64,000 bases of DNA, from assembly GCA_030606565.1 (NCBI GenBank), contig JAUWGE010000003.1, positions 1 through 64,000 on the forward strand, in the 5' to 3' direction. The stretch is from Candidatus Bipolaricaulota bacterium (GTDB lineage Bacteria > Bipolaricaulota > Bipolaricaulia > UBA7950 > UBA9294). The notes under the pieces are model-generated. The model did no database searches, was not told the origin of the DNA, and worked only from the letters and a program-made list of their open reading frames with translations. This document shows, piece after piece, positions 25,029-33,050 of the stretch (its first letter is position 1; each line of letters begins with the position of its first letter). Position numbers and translations under genes: made by a program.

Positions 25029-25574
25029 CCGCCGGCTTATCGCGCTGCCTACGACAAACGAGTGAACTGTGCCAGCTATGATTCAGCGGATAGGAGGGAA
25101 TCATTCCGCTCTTGGTCGAGCGGAAAGTGCTAGAGGTAGCTACATTCGAGTGTTTGAATACGAGACGCGACCCCGATCTACCCTGAGCTGCGTGCGGCAA
25201 GCTGACCGTCAGCTCCATCGCATTGTTGGACAGCTCGTACTCATCATACACTAGTTGCCTCACGCGTAGTGTTCGCGAAACGCCACAGACGACGGATTTC
25301 GTCGAATTCGGAGTCTGGGCCGAAGACCGCGAGAAGAGAACGCCATGACTCCCATCCCGGGCCGGAAAAGGTGTCTCGACGCTCAATGGCCGCAATGAGT
25401 ACCGCAAATACCACACTGAGAATCATACACGCTCAGATATTGGCATCACTATTGTTGCCTGGCATGACGTCGGTATGAAGCTTCTCGATCAGGCGCGGCA
25501 AGCATGTCGAGCCAAGCACTACTCACCGAGGACCGAGAAATAGTACGCTCGTTGGATTGCAGGCAGAGACTATG
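25029..25574. other. gene-free spacer
   Basis: The ORFs in the track here have no recognisable motifs or ribosome-binding sites. One short palindrome, AGCTGAC-C-GTCAGCT (about 25209-25223), lies next to GTTGGAC. I see no other structure. Confidence 0.5.
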
Positions 25575-25775
25575 CTAGCTGTCTTTCGCTCTGATCGTCG
25601 TCAGGACTTTCTCGGGAGTGAAAGGAGTCTTCGTTAACTTGACCCCAACCGCATCGTAAATGGCATTAGCGATAGTGGGGATGGGGGCATTGATCCCAAC
25701 CTCAGCAACCGATTTTACTCCCATGGGACCGGTCGGCTCGTAGAATTCGACAAGGATGACCTCAAGCGGCGGATT
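25575..25775 (-). pseudogene. C-terminal remnant of a xanthine dehydrogenase large subunit
   Basis: The minus strand encodes about 65 residues, from PPLEVILVEFYEPTGPMG through KSVAEVGINAPIPTIANAI to a normal stop at 25575. It aligns ungapped with the C-terminus of the intact gene at 27029..29353, including the GxKSVxEV segment with the active-site Glu. The rest of the gene is missing: similarity ends where the AAA ATPase stop codon begins. It is diverged from the intact copy, so it is an old paralogue or duplicate that was cut off. Confidence 0.85.
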
Positions 25776-26915
25776 TCACCCAAGGGCGGCGTACTGTTGG
25801 ATCCAGATCCTATAAAAACGATCAGAAATCAGGAACGAACCGTCACTGCGATCGATGATGTCCTTTTCCAGAAGTGCATCCACCACCCCCTGAGCGGTGG
25901 ACGCAGAACCGAGCTGGTGTCGTTGTAGAAAGGCGGCGGAGAACACCTGAACGCCATCGGCCTCGGTGGCCAATCCGCGCAGGAACCGCCGTTGCATCCT
26001 CGTCAAGGATTCCCACAGCGTGGTGTACGCGTAGTTCTCCCGCTCTAGCAGAAGATTCACCGCGTCATCAATCGTCTCCTCGCCGGCGGAAGCTCCCAGC
26101 TCACACAGCTCCCATACTGAGTGACACAGGTGTTGCGTGTAGAACGGATGGCCTTCTGTGATCCGACAGATCGAGCGAACGTAATCGTCACTGATCTGCT
26201 TCCCGGATCGTTCGAACCGCTCCCGAACAAAGGGGACCCAATCCTCAGTAGAGATCGGGTTAAGAGGGTAGTGCCCCCCAGCGCGATAGAGTGGGCTCGA
26301 CCGGTCGAGTACCATGCGCTGGATCAGATGCTTCCGACTCCCAAGGAAAACATAGGAGACGTCTTCCTGGTCCTGAATTAGGCTGCGTAAGGTCCGTTCA
26401 ACAAGGTCGTTGGGGTATTCCAGGATGCGTTGGAACTCGTCGAACGCGACCACCACGCGGCGCTTACGTCGAGCGGCGATCCGAGCGGGAGCAGACAGAA
26501 CCTCCTCCAAGTCCGGTAGCCTCACTTCGAGCTCGCGCAACTCGAACCGGATCTGCGGGTTTCCTTGGGAGTCGGTCGTCAGCGTCGCGGTGAGCCGACT
26601 AAAGAAGTCTCGCGTTGCCTGGAGCATCCGGTCTGCCGTTGTCGCCAAGGACTCCGTGATCGCCTTGGCAGTCACCGCGACAAACGATTCCGCACCATCG
26701 GTGGGCCAGAGATCGACATAGACGGGGATGTAATCACGTTGTGGCAGTCGACTCAGCACGAGGCGCACGAGCGAGGTCTTACCGAGGCGCCGTTCGGAAT
26801 AAAGGAAGAGGCGTTCGCCGTTCTCCATCGCCCGCAGGAGATCCGCCAGTTCTTGTTTTCGGTTGCAGAAGGCTTCCTCACCGACCACGCCACCGTAGCG
26901 AAATGGGTTCGTCAT
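25776..26915 (-). CDS. AAA ATPase of the archaeal-type ATPase_2 family
   Basis: Translation should begin at ATG 26915 (MTNPFRYGGVV) after GAGGAGCG, not at the track start, giving 379 residues. Motifs: YSERRLGKTSLV (Walker A variant, R-R-L-G-K-T-S), VVVAFDEFQRI (Walker B with D-E-F-Q), a sensor-like FLGSRKH, and a C-terminal winged-helix region (LATEADGVQVFS...). These STAND-like P-loop ATPases are abundant in archaea and patchy in bacteria, often mobile, without settled function. Palindromic operator-like sites flank its promoter. It lies between a dehydrogenase remnant and the intact dehydrogenase gene. Confidence 0.87.
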   Translation of the reverse strand: MTNPFRYGGVVGEEAFCNRKQELADLLRAMENGERLFLYSERRLGKTSLVRLVLSRLPQRDYIPVYVDLWPTDGAESFVAVTAKAITESLATTADRMLQATRDFFSRLTATLTTDSQGNPQIRFELRELEVRLPDLEEVLSAPARIAARRKRRVVVAFDEFQRILEYPNDLVERTLRSLIQDQEDVSYVFLGSRKHLIQRMVLDRSSPLYRAGGHYPLNPISTEDWVPFVRERFERSGKQISDDYVRSICRITEGHPFYTQHLCHSVWELCELGASAGEETIDDAVNLLLERENYAYTTLWESLTRMQRRFLRGLATEADGVQVFSAAFLQRHQLGSASTAQGVVDALLEKDIIDRSDGSFLISDRFYRIWIQQYAALG

Positions 26916-26916
26916 A

Positions 26917-26999
26917 TTACGCTCCTCGCGTAACGCATTATACGTAATTCTTGCAATCCAATCAAGAAGGTAATTATCCAAATTACGTTCTTCACGTAA
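26917..26999 (-). promoter_or_regulatory. promoter flanked by two operator-like palindromes
   Basis: On the minus strand TTGATT (26965-26960), 17 bases, TATAAT (26942-26937). Upstream lies the perfect palindrome TTACGT-N5-ACGTAA (26983-26999); downstream lies TTACGC-N5-GCGTAA (26917-26933), which contains the ribosome-binding site of the ATPase. Such paired sites suggest autoregulation. Confidence 0.65.
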
Positions 27000-27028
27000 C
27001 GAAGTCTTCGTAATCTGATTGCGGCTGT

Positions 27029-29353
27029 CTACGCCCGCGCCGCGTGCATCGCGTTGAACACCCGCTCGGGGGTGAAAGGCGTCTTGGTCAGTCTGACACC
27101 CACGGCATCGTGGATGGCATTGGCGATGGTAGGGACCGGCGCGTTAATCGCAACCTCGCCCACTGATTTTGCTCCCATAGGACCGGTCGGCTCGTAGGAC
27201 TCGACCAAAATCACCTCGATCGGCGGGATATCGCGTGCGCCTAGGATCTTGTAGTCAAACAGACTGGGGTTTCGCACCCGCCCCTTAGAGCTTATGAGCA
27301 TCTCCTCGGTAAGAGCATATCCAATCCCGTTTACGATCGATCCCTCAACCTGCCCCTGCGCCATCTTGGGGTTGATCGCCACCCCGCAATCGACCGCAGC
27401 TATGTAGTTCAAAACCTTCACAAAGCCGGTTTCGGTGTCGACCGCCACCTCGGCAAAGCTCGCCATGAACGGTGGGGGCGACTCCTCGGGAACGCATGAA
27501 GCGGAGGCAATGATCTGGAACTGATCCGACTGATACATCGCGTGCTGGCAGACCTCGGCAAGGGTCACGCTTTGTCCACTGGATGCCTTCACCCGTTCCT
27601 CCGCGAGCGCGAGGGAGTCCTCATCTTCTTCAAGCAACCCAGCGGCGACCTTCACGATCTGCTCGCGAACCTTGTTGGCCGCCCGCTGCACTGCCATCCC
27701 GGACACGTAGGTTGTGGAAGAGGCATACGCCCCCACATCAAACGGCGTCACATCCGTATCCGAGGACGTAACGATGATCTTCGCAAGTGGCACGCAGAGA
27801 ACCTCGGCGGCGATCTGCCCAAGGATCGTGTCCGAGCCGGTTCCAAGGTCGGTTGCACCGACAAGAAGGTTAAACGAGCCGTCCTCGTTCATCTTGATCG
27901 TCGCCGCTCCCATGTCGATCAGCGGAATTCCTGAGCCCTGCATGTGGATCGACATCCCGACACCATGTACCCAGGTGCCAGCGCGCATGCGTTTTCCGCG
28001 CTTCTTAGCCCAACCGATCCGCTGCGCACCGATCTCGATACAACGGTCAAGCTCGCAGCTTTTGATCGTCTGTGCCACTCCTTCGCGCCCCTCACCAAGC
28101 TTCTCAAAGATGGGCGATGACTCGCCAGAGCGAATGTGGTTGCGTCGACGAAGCTCGATCGGGTCAAGCTTGAGTCGCTCTGCCAGTTCGTCCATCGCCA
28201 CCTCTAGTGGAAAATAGCCCTGCGTTGCCCCGTACCCCCGGTAAGCGCCGGCAACTGGGAGATTCGTGTACACGGCTTTGCCGAAGAAATGCACATTTTG
28301 TGCCTTGTTGTAGATAGGAAGGGTCTTTGAGCCAACGTTTGATAACACAGTCAGGCCGTGGCTGCCGTAGGCTCCAGTGTTAGAGAGGGCCTCCATCTCG
28401 ATCGCGTTAAGTGTCCCATCGCGCTTTGCACCGAGCTTAACGCGAATGCGCATCGGATGTCGTGTACGAGCGGCGATGAACTCCTCCTTGCGCGAGAGCC
28501 CAATCAGCGCAGGTCGTCCCGTGCGCAGGGTGATAAGTCCGGCAAGATCCTCAAGGAGGATCTCTTGCTTGGTCCCAAACCCTCCACCGATCCGTGGCTT
28601 TATCACGCGGATCTTGTGAAGGGGTAGCCCGAGCACCTGCGAGACGATCCGGCGGACGTGGAATGGCACCTGAGTGCTTGTGCGCAGGATTAGCCGTCCA
28701 TCCTCATCGAGGTAGCTCAATGTCACGTGCGGCTCTATCGGGGTGTGCTGAGCGTACTGGGTCGTACACGTCGTCTCCACAACGACGTCCGACTCGGCAA
28801 ACCCCTGTATGAGGTCGCCAGCGGTAATGTCAATATCGGCTGCGGTGTTTCGCGATGCGTCGTAGATCCCCGTTGCATCACTCTCATCGTGGATTACCGG
28901 AGCGCCATTGACAAGTGCTTCATCGATCGAGAGAACCAGCGGGAGTTCCTCATAGCGCACTTTAACCAGCTTTAACGCTTCCACGGCAATTGCCTCGGTC
29001 TCCGCAGCAACAGCGGCGACGCGGTCCCCGACAAAGCGAACCTTGGTATCGAACATCCGCGTGTCGTAGGGGGAGGGCTCGGGGTACCCCTGGCCAGCGG
29101 TAGTGTAACGCGCAGGTGGGGTATTCTTGTGGGTGAGCACACAGGCAACACCGGGTAGAGCTTCAGCCCTGGAGGTATCGATCTCGATGATCCGCGCATG
29201 AGCATGGGGACTTCCGAGGATCTTTACATGGAGAGTCGCGGGTAAATCGAGGTCGGCGACGAACTTGGGCTTTCCGGTGACCAGTGCGATCCCGTCAACC
29301 TTCCGCTCACTTTGGCCAACGACGACGAATCCCTTTTTCTGCGCATCAGTCAT
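27029..29353 (-). CDS. xdhD: molybdenum hydroxylase large subunit (xanthine dehydrogenase type)
   Basis: The ATG at 29353 is better placed after AGAAGG than the track's GTG. The 774-residue protein is full-length for the molybdopterin-binding subunit of XdhA/XdhD-type enzymes. It has the N-terminal substrate-channel domain (GKPKFVADLDLP), then IGGGFGTKQEI, GAYRGYGATQ, and the C-terminal GAKSVGEVAINAP with the catalytic Glu. It would hydroxylate hypoxanthine, xanthine or a related heterocycle using Mo-cofactor; a labile-selenium form cannot be judged from sequence. It overlaps the 2Fe-2S gene by eight bases and is the last of FAD-FeS-Mo order. Confidence 0.9.
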   Translation of the reverse strand: MTDAQKKGFVVVGQSERKVDGIALVTGKPKFVADLDLPATLHVKILGSPHAHARIIEIDTSRAEALPGVACVLTHKNTPPARYTTAGQGYPEPSPYDTRMFDTKVRFVGDRVAAVAAETEAIAVEALKLVKVRYEELPLVLSIDEALVNGAPVIHDESDATGIYDASRNTAADIDITAGDLIQGFAESDVVVETTCTTQYAQHTPIEPHVTLSYLDEDGRLILRTSTQVPFHVRRIVSQVLGLPLHKIRVIKPRIGGGFGTKQEILLEDLAGLITLRTGRPALIGLSRKEEFIAARTRHPMRIRVKLGAKRDGTLNAIEMEALSNTGAYGSHGLTVLSNVGSKTLPIYNKAQNVHFFGKAVYTNLPVAGAYRGYGATQGYFPLEVAMDELAERLKLDPIELRRRNHIRSGESSPIFEKLGEGREGVAQTIKSCELDRCIEIGAQRIGWAKKRGKRMRAGTWVHGVGMSIHMQGSGIPLIDMGAATIKMNEDGSFNLLVGATDLGTGSDTILGQIAAEVLCVPLAKIIVTSSDTDVTPFDVGAYASSTTYVSGMAVQRAANKVREQIVKVAAGLLEEDEDSLALAEERVKASSGQSVTLAEVCQHAMYQSDQFQIIASASCVPEESPPPFMASFAEVAVDTETGFVKVLNYIAAVDCGVAINPKMAQGQVEGSIVNGIGYALTEEMLISSKGRVRNPSLFDYKILGARDIPPIEVILVESYEPTGPMGAKSVGEVAINAPVPTIANAIHDAVGVRLTKTPFTPERVFNAMHAARA

Positions 29354-29819
29354 CGGCACCTTCTCCCATCCTTCGCGCCGCGGTCTTGATCGCCTCGATC
29401 TGCTTCACATAGCCGGTGCACCGGCAGAGATTCCCTGAGATACCCTCCTTGATCTCATCTTCACCCGGGTCGGGGTTGTGCGTAAGGAGGTCTACCGCAG
29501 CGATCACCATTCCTGGTGTGCAGTAGCCACACTGGATCGCCCCTTCCTCCAGGAAGGCCTGTTGAACCGGGTGCAGTCCTTCATCATTCTCGAGTCCCTC
29601 CACGGTGATGACCTTCCGGCCGTCGACCTTGGCGGCAAGAACGAGGCAGGAGTTCACCGCGCGCCCATCGAGGAGGACCGCACACGCCCCACAGTCCCCA
29701 GAACCACAGCCCTTTTTCACTCCTTTGTATCCCTCTCGTCGCAACAGCTCAAGGAGCGTTTCCCCGGGCTCGATCTCCAGTTCGCGCTTTACTTCATTCA
29801 CGGTCAGTGTGATCCTCAT
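29346..29819 (-). CDS. 2Fe-2S subunit of molybdenum hydroxylase
   Basis: 157 residues with the two [2Fe-2S] clusters of the XdhC/CoxS family: the plant-ferredoxin type GCGSGDCGACAVLLDG (residues ~38-53) and the alpha-helical CGYCTPGM...CRCTGY (~100-140). It passes electrons from Mo-cofactor to FAD. It overlaps the FAD gene by ATGA, and the large subunit gene by eight bases, so the three are tightly coupled. ATG follows GGAGGGTGAAGG. Confidence 0.93.
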   Translation of the reverse strand: MRITLTVNEVKRELEIEPGETLLELLRREGYKGVKKGCGSGDCGACAVLLDGRAVNSCLVLAAKVDGRKVITVEGLENDEGLHPVQQAFLEEGAIQCGYCTPGMVIAAVDLLTHNPDPGEDEIKEGISGNLCRCTGYVKQIEAIKTAARRMGEGADD

Positions 29820-30673
29820 CCTTCACCCTCCGCCAGCCGATCCCTGATCTCCTGCAAACAGCGCTTTACACCAACGTAGATCAGCTGTTTTCTGTACTGC
29901 GCGCTTACCCGCCGATCATCACGCGTGTCGGCAGATTCACGCGCGACGTGTGCCACCTGCTCGATCGCCTCATCGGTCAGCTCCATCCCCATAAGGGCCT
30001 CCTCCGCCGCGGGGAGCGCCGCTCCCAACCGTGGTGTCCCACCAGCAACAATCCGCACCAAGCTACAGCGGCCAGCGTCGACCTTGACAAGGCAGACGCA
30101 ATTGAGCAGAGCTACATCGAAACCGGTACGGCTGAACTGGTGAAATGAAGCCGCAGTCCTAGGAGCAGGAACGGGAAGAAGGACTTCGGTGAGGATCGAC
30201 CCGGAAAGGTGCGAACGTGTGGGATAAAGGTCCGAAAGCGGGGTGGTGCAATACTTCCCATCAAATAGGGTGACCTTCGCATCGAGGGCAAGGAAGAGGG
30301 GAATCACATCTGACCATGGATTGGCGCTAACGAGACTCCCCCCGATCGTCGCCAGATTGCGCAAGAGAGGCGAGGCAACCTGGTGGAGCATCCCCACGAT
30401 CACCCCGTCAAGGTATTGGGCTACCGTTGGATGCTCGATGATCTGCGTCAACGTCGTTGTTGCCCCAATGGCGAGGCCAGCCTCGTTTTCCTTGATATAG
30501 ATGAGAGAAAGCTCGGAAAGGTCGATCAGTGTGGTAACATCGGGAGGCGAAAATAGAACAAGCTCGATCCCCCCACCTATCACTCGGGCACCCTTGCCCC
30601 CCTCACGCAGAGAAGTCAGTGCCTCTTCAAGGCTCGTCGGCCGCAGGTACTCCTTCAGCTGGGTAAGGGCCAC
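29816..30673 (-). CDS. FAD-binding subunit of molybdenum hydroxylase
   Basis: 285 residues starting at GTG after GGAGGGAAA. Motifs of the CoxM/XdhB family: ARVIGGGIELV (FAD pyrophosphate), IGATTTLTQI, and LRNLATIGGSLVSANPWSD, the ATIGG signature. The C-terminal CO_deh_flav_C domain ends in DDRRVSAQYRKQL. It is first of the three-gene dehydrogenase set and 12 bases after the adenine deaminase gene, so adenine deaminase and dehydrogenase share one transcript. Confidence 0.92.
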   Translation of the reverse strand: MALTQLKEYLRPTSLEEALTSLREGGKGARVIGGGIELVLFSPPDVTTLIDLSELSLIYIKENEAGLAIGATTTLTQIIEHPTVAQYLDGVIVGMLHQVASPLLRNLATIGGSLVSANPWSDVIPLFLALDAKVTLFDGKYCTTPLSDLYPTRSHLSGSILTEVLLPVPAPRTAASFHQFSRTGFDVALLNCVCLVKVDAGRCSLVRIVAGGTPRLGAALPAAEEALMGMELTDEAIEQVAHVARESADTRDDRRVSAQYRKQLIYVGVKRCLQEIRDRLAEGEG

Positions 30674-30685
30674 TTTCCCTCCTTT

Positions 30686-32494
30686 TCAGCCATTATCTGC
30701 CTCCGCGAAGAGCGGAACAAGGGTGTGCGATTCCACATCGATCAAGCCAAGATCAGAGAGACGAAGCTCGGGAATCACCGGAAGGGCGAGTAACGAGAAG
30801 GTCATAAACGCGTTGTTGAGCGAGCAGCCACACGCCATCAAAGCTCGATTAAGTCCCTCTGCTTGCTCAGCCACCGTCTCTACCGGCTCCTCAGACATTA
30901 ACCCCGCGATCGGAAGCGGTATTAAAGCCTCCACTTTGTCGTCCTTTACCAGGCATACGCCGCCGCCCATCTCGGCGATGCAGTTTCCCGCCCTGGCCAT
31001 CGCCTCTTGGTCGGTCCCCATGATGAGAAGGTTGTGAGAGTCGTGCGCCACCGTGCTTGCCAGGGCGCAGCGGCCGTTCAAACCGAACCCCCTTACAAAC
31101 CCGTGGCTTATCCTTCCGCTTCCGCGGTGCCGCTCCACCACGGAAACAAACGCGACATCGTGGGCCAAATCAGGACACACCATCCCCTTCCTCACTGGAA
31201 GCTCAGCAAAAATCGCGCGGTTTACGACCTGGTTTTCGATAACCTCCATCACCCGTGCTCGAAAGACGCCTTCTTCAACCGGTGTGGTAACCGCAAAGTC
31301 GCTAGACTCAAGCGCCCGAGCCAGCCGGACGCTTCCCCTCACCTCCTTGGGATAGGGGTAGGGAGCAATATCGACTGCCAGCTCTCCGCCTTGCGCAACC
31401 ACCTCCCCTGCGGCAAAGACGACGTCGATAGTGAATCGTTCAAGGTCACTTAAGATGAGGATATCGGCATAGCGGCCAGGAGCGATACAGCCCACGTCTC
31501 CAGTCACTCCGAAGTGTTCTGCCGTGTTTAAGGTTGCCATCTGGATGGCGGTGAGCGGGGAGATTCCTCGAGCGATAGTAAGTCGGACAACGTCATCCAT
31601 ATGGCCATCCCTGAGAAGCGTCCCGGAATGACGATCGTCAGTGCATAACAAAACATGCCTCGGATCGACTCCCTGTTCAGTAATAGCAGGGAGTTGAGCG
31701 ACAACGTCATGCCAGGCCGACCCTTGACGGAGCATCGCGTACATCCCCTGCCTGACCCGTGCGATCGTGTCCTCCTGACGCGTCCCTTCGTGGTCATCGC
31801 TAGGTCCGCCGACGTCGTAGGCGTGGAAGAGCGGACCAAGATCGGGAGAGGAGTAGTGGCCGCCGACAACTTTTCCCGCTTTTAGTGTCTCCGCGATCTC
31901 AGCGTGCAATGTTTCATCCCCAGCGATCACTCCTGGGTAGTTCATCACCTCTCCCAGGCCGATAACCCCGGGCCAGGTCATGGCCTCGGCTATCTCGGAG
32001 GCTGTGAATTGCGCTCCGGCACTCTCCAGCCCAGGAGCCGATGGCACACAAGAGGGAACCTGAACATAGATTTGCATGGGAGTGGTTGTTGCTTCCTGTG
32101 CCATTAGTCTGACACCCTCAAGTCCAAGAACGTTGGCGATCTCATGAGGATCGATGAACGCTCCAGTCGTCCCATGGGGAAGGACAGCGCGGGCGAACTG
32201 GCTGATGGTGAGCATAGAGCTTTCTACATGCATGTGGGCATCGAGCAGGCCAGGAACCAGGTAACGGCCCTCAGCTTCAATTATCTTCGTCTTCTCACCG
32301 ATCATAGAATTGGCATCGGGACCACAGTAGGCAATCCTGCTTCCCAGGATGGCGATATCTGTGTGCTCGATGATCTCACCAGAGCAGACGTTCACCCAGC
32401 GGCCATCACGAATGACGACATCCGCAGGACGTCTTCCCATCGCAACAGCGACAAGATCGCGTGTCATCTCATACCAGGGCTTTCGTTGGTTCAT
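30686..32494 (-). CDS. ade: adenine deaminase
   Basis: 602 residues, the normal length for Ade. It has VPGLLDAHMHVESSML (metal-binding HxH), PHGTTGAFIDPHEIANVLG, CTDDRHSGTLL and the C-terminal Ade-type domain ending MGGGVCLVKDDKV...PIAGLMS. The enzyme converts adenine to hypoxanthine and ammonia with a binuclear metal centre. Placed directly before the molybdenum hydroxylase genes, it supplies their probable substrate. ATG 32494 has only a weak AGCAAG ribosome site; a terminator hairpin lies 11 bases upstream. Confidence 0.93.
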   Translation of the reverse strand: MNQRKPWYEMTRDLVAVAMGRRPADVVIRDGRWVNVCSGEIIEHTDIAILGSRIAYCGPDANSMIGEKTKIIEAEGRYLVPGLLDAHMHVESSMLTISQFARAVLPHGTTGAFIDPHEIANVLGLEGVRLMAQEATTTPMQIYVQVPSCVPSAPGLESAGAQFTASEIAEAMTWPGVIGLGEVMNYPGVIAGDETLHAEIAETLKAGKVVGGHYSSPDLGPLFHAYDVGGPSDDHEGTRQEDTIARVRQGMYAMLRQGSAWHDVVAQLPAITEQGVDPRHVLLCTDDRHSGTLLRDGHMDDVVRLTIARGISPLTAIQMATLNTAEHFGVTGDVGCIAPGRYADILILSDLERFTIDVVFAAGEVVAQGGELAVDIAPYPYPKEVRGSVRLARALESSDFAVTTPVEEGVFRARVMEVIENQVVNRAIFAELPVRKGMVCPDLAHDVAFVSVVERHRGSGRISHGFVRGFGLNGRCALASTVAHDSHNLLIMGTDQEAMARAGNCIAEMGGGVCLVKDDKVEALIPLPIAGLMSEEPVETVAEQAEGLNRALMACGCSLNNAFMTFSLLALPVIPELRLSDLGLIDVESHTLVPLFAEADNG

Positions 32495-32505
32495 AGCTTG
32501 CTATT

Positions 32506-32546
32506 AAAAAGGGCGGCCGCCCTCTCTTAGCGAAGGCCGCCGCCCG
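32506..32546 (-). terminator. intrinsic terminator of the degraded ABC operon
   Basis: Read on the minus strand, GGGCGGCGGCC ... GGCGGCCGCCC is followed by TTTTT. It ends the transcript carrying the ABC remnant, just before ade. Confidence 0.75.
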
Positions 32547-32559
32547 GACTTAACGCTCC

Positions 32560-32814
32560 TTACGGTTCACCCGGCCATGGGCCGACGATGCCCTCCGCTG
32601 CCCACTCCATGGTGGTCAGCTCAAACTCGGACATGCGCGAGGCCTCAGGGACACGCATCAGGGTCGTCTTGCCCGCTCCGTTCTCCCCAAGGAGGCAGTG
32701 AATCTCACCGCGCTTTATATCGAGGTCGATTCCGTCGTTGGCTACAACGCCGGGGAACCGCTTGACGATCCCTCGCAGCTGTACAACATAATCCGCTGGA
32801 GTAGCCAGAGTCAC
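32560..32814 (-). pseudogene. ABC transporter ATPase remnant joined to the tail of a BMP-like binding protein
   Basis: The first ~55 residues match the start of a sugar/nucleoside-type ABC ATPase ([14 protein letters not shown], Walker [14 protein letters not shown]). Immediately after Walker A the sequence changes to [18 protein letters not shown] and AAEGIVG, which resembles the C-terminus of a BMP-type substrate-binding lipoprotein, and then stops. The signature motif, Walker B and everything between are absent. The simplest reading is a deletion of most of an ABC nucleoside-uptake operon. The start (GTG 32814) overlaps its own AAAGGAG, so the true start may be slightly downstream. Confidence 0.75.
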
Positions 32815-32863
32815 TCCTTTAATCCGATGTGGTCCCCGATGCGGCTATTCTATTGAGTTTATT

Positions 32864-32892
32864 ATTGTAAAAACGAAACACGAAACTGTCAA
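32864..32892 (-). promoter_or_regulatory. near-consensus promoter of the degraded ABC operon
   Basis: Minus strand TTGACA (32892-32887), 17 bases, TACAAT (32869-32864). Intact although the operon it serves is deleted; it probably now also feeds ade and the dehydrogenase through any read-through. Confidence 0.75.
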
Positions 32893-32991
32893 GTGACAAT
32901 TGAATTTCTCCGTTAAAGATGCTATTGGTGAGTGACCAGTACTCTTGTACGCTCGTCCACACGTCCGATCGCTCCATGAAGAGGGGGGCTC

Positions 32992-33020
32992 TTGCTGGGA
33001 AATGGTCGATTCGCTATAGT
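32992..33020 (+). promoter_or_regulatory. promoter of the ssnA-ygfK operon
   Basis: TTGCTG (32992-32997), 17 bases, TATAGT (33015-33020), 30 bases before the ssnA start. Confidence 0.65.
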
Positions 33021-33050
33021 GACTCACAAAACGAAGAGTCAGGAGGTGCT

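Noticed and set aside
25196-25240. Possible integron attC-like site (GTTGGAC core-like sequence next to an AGCTGAC/GTCAGCT palindrome)
   Set aside because: Only one core-like half is visible, the matching R' box is not found and no cassette structure or integrase is present.
24907-25416. 169-residue minus-strand ORF across the helicase end
   Set aside because: Overlaps the 3' end of the helicase gene on the opposite strand and shows no domain or ribosome-binding site.
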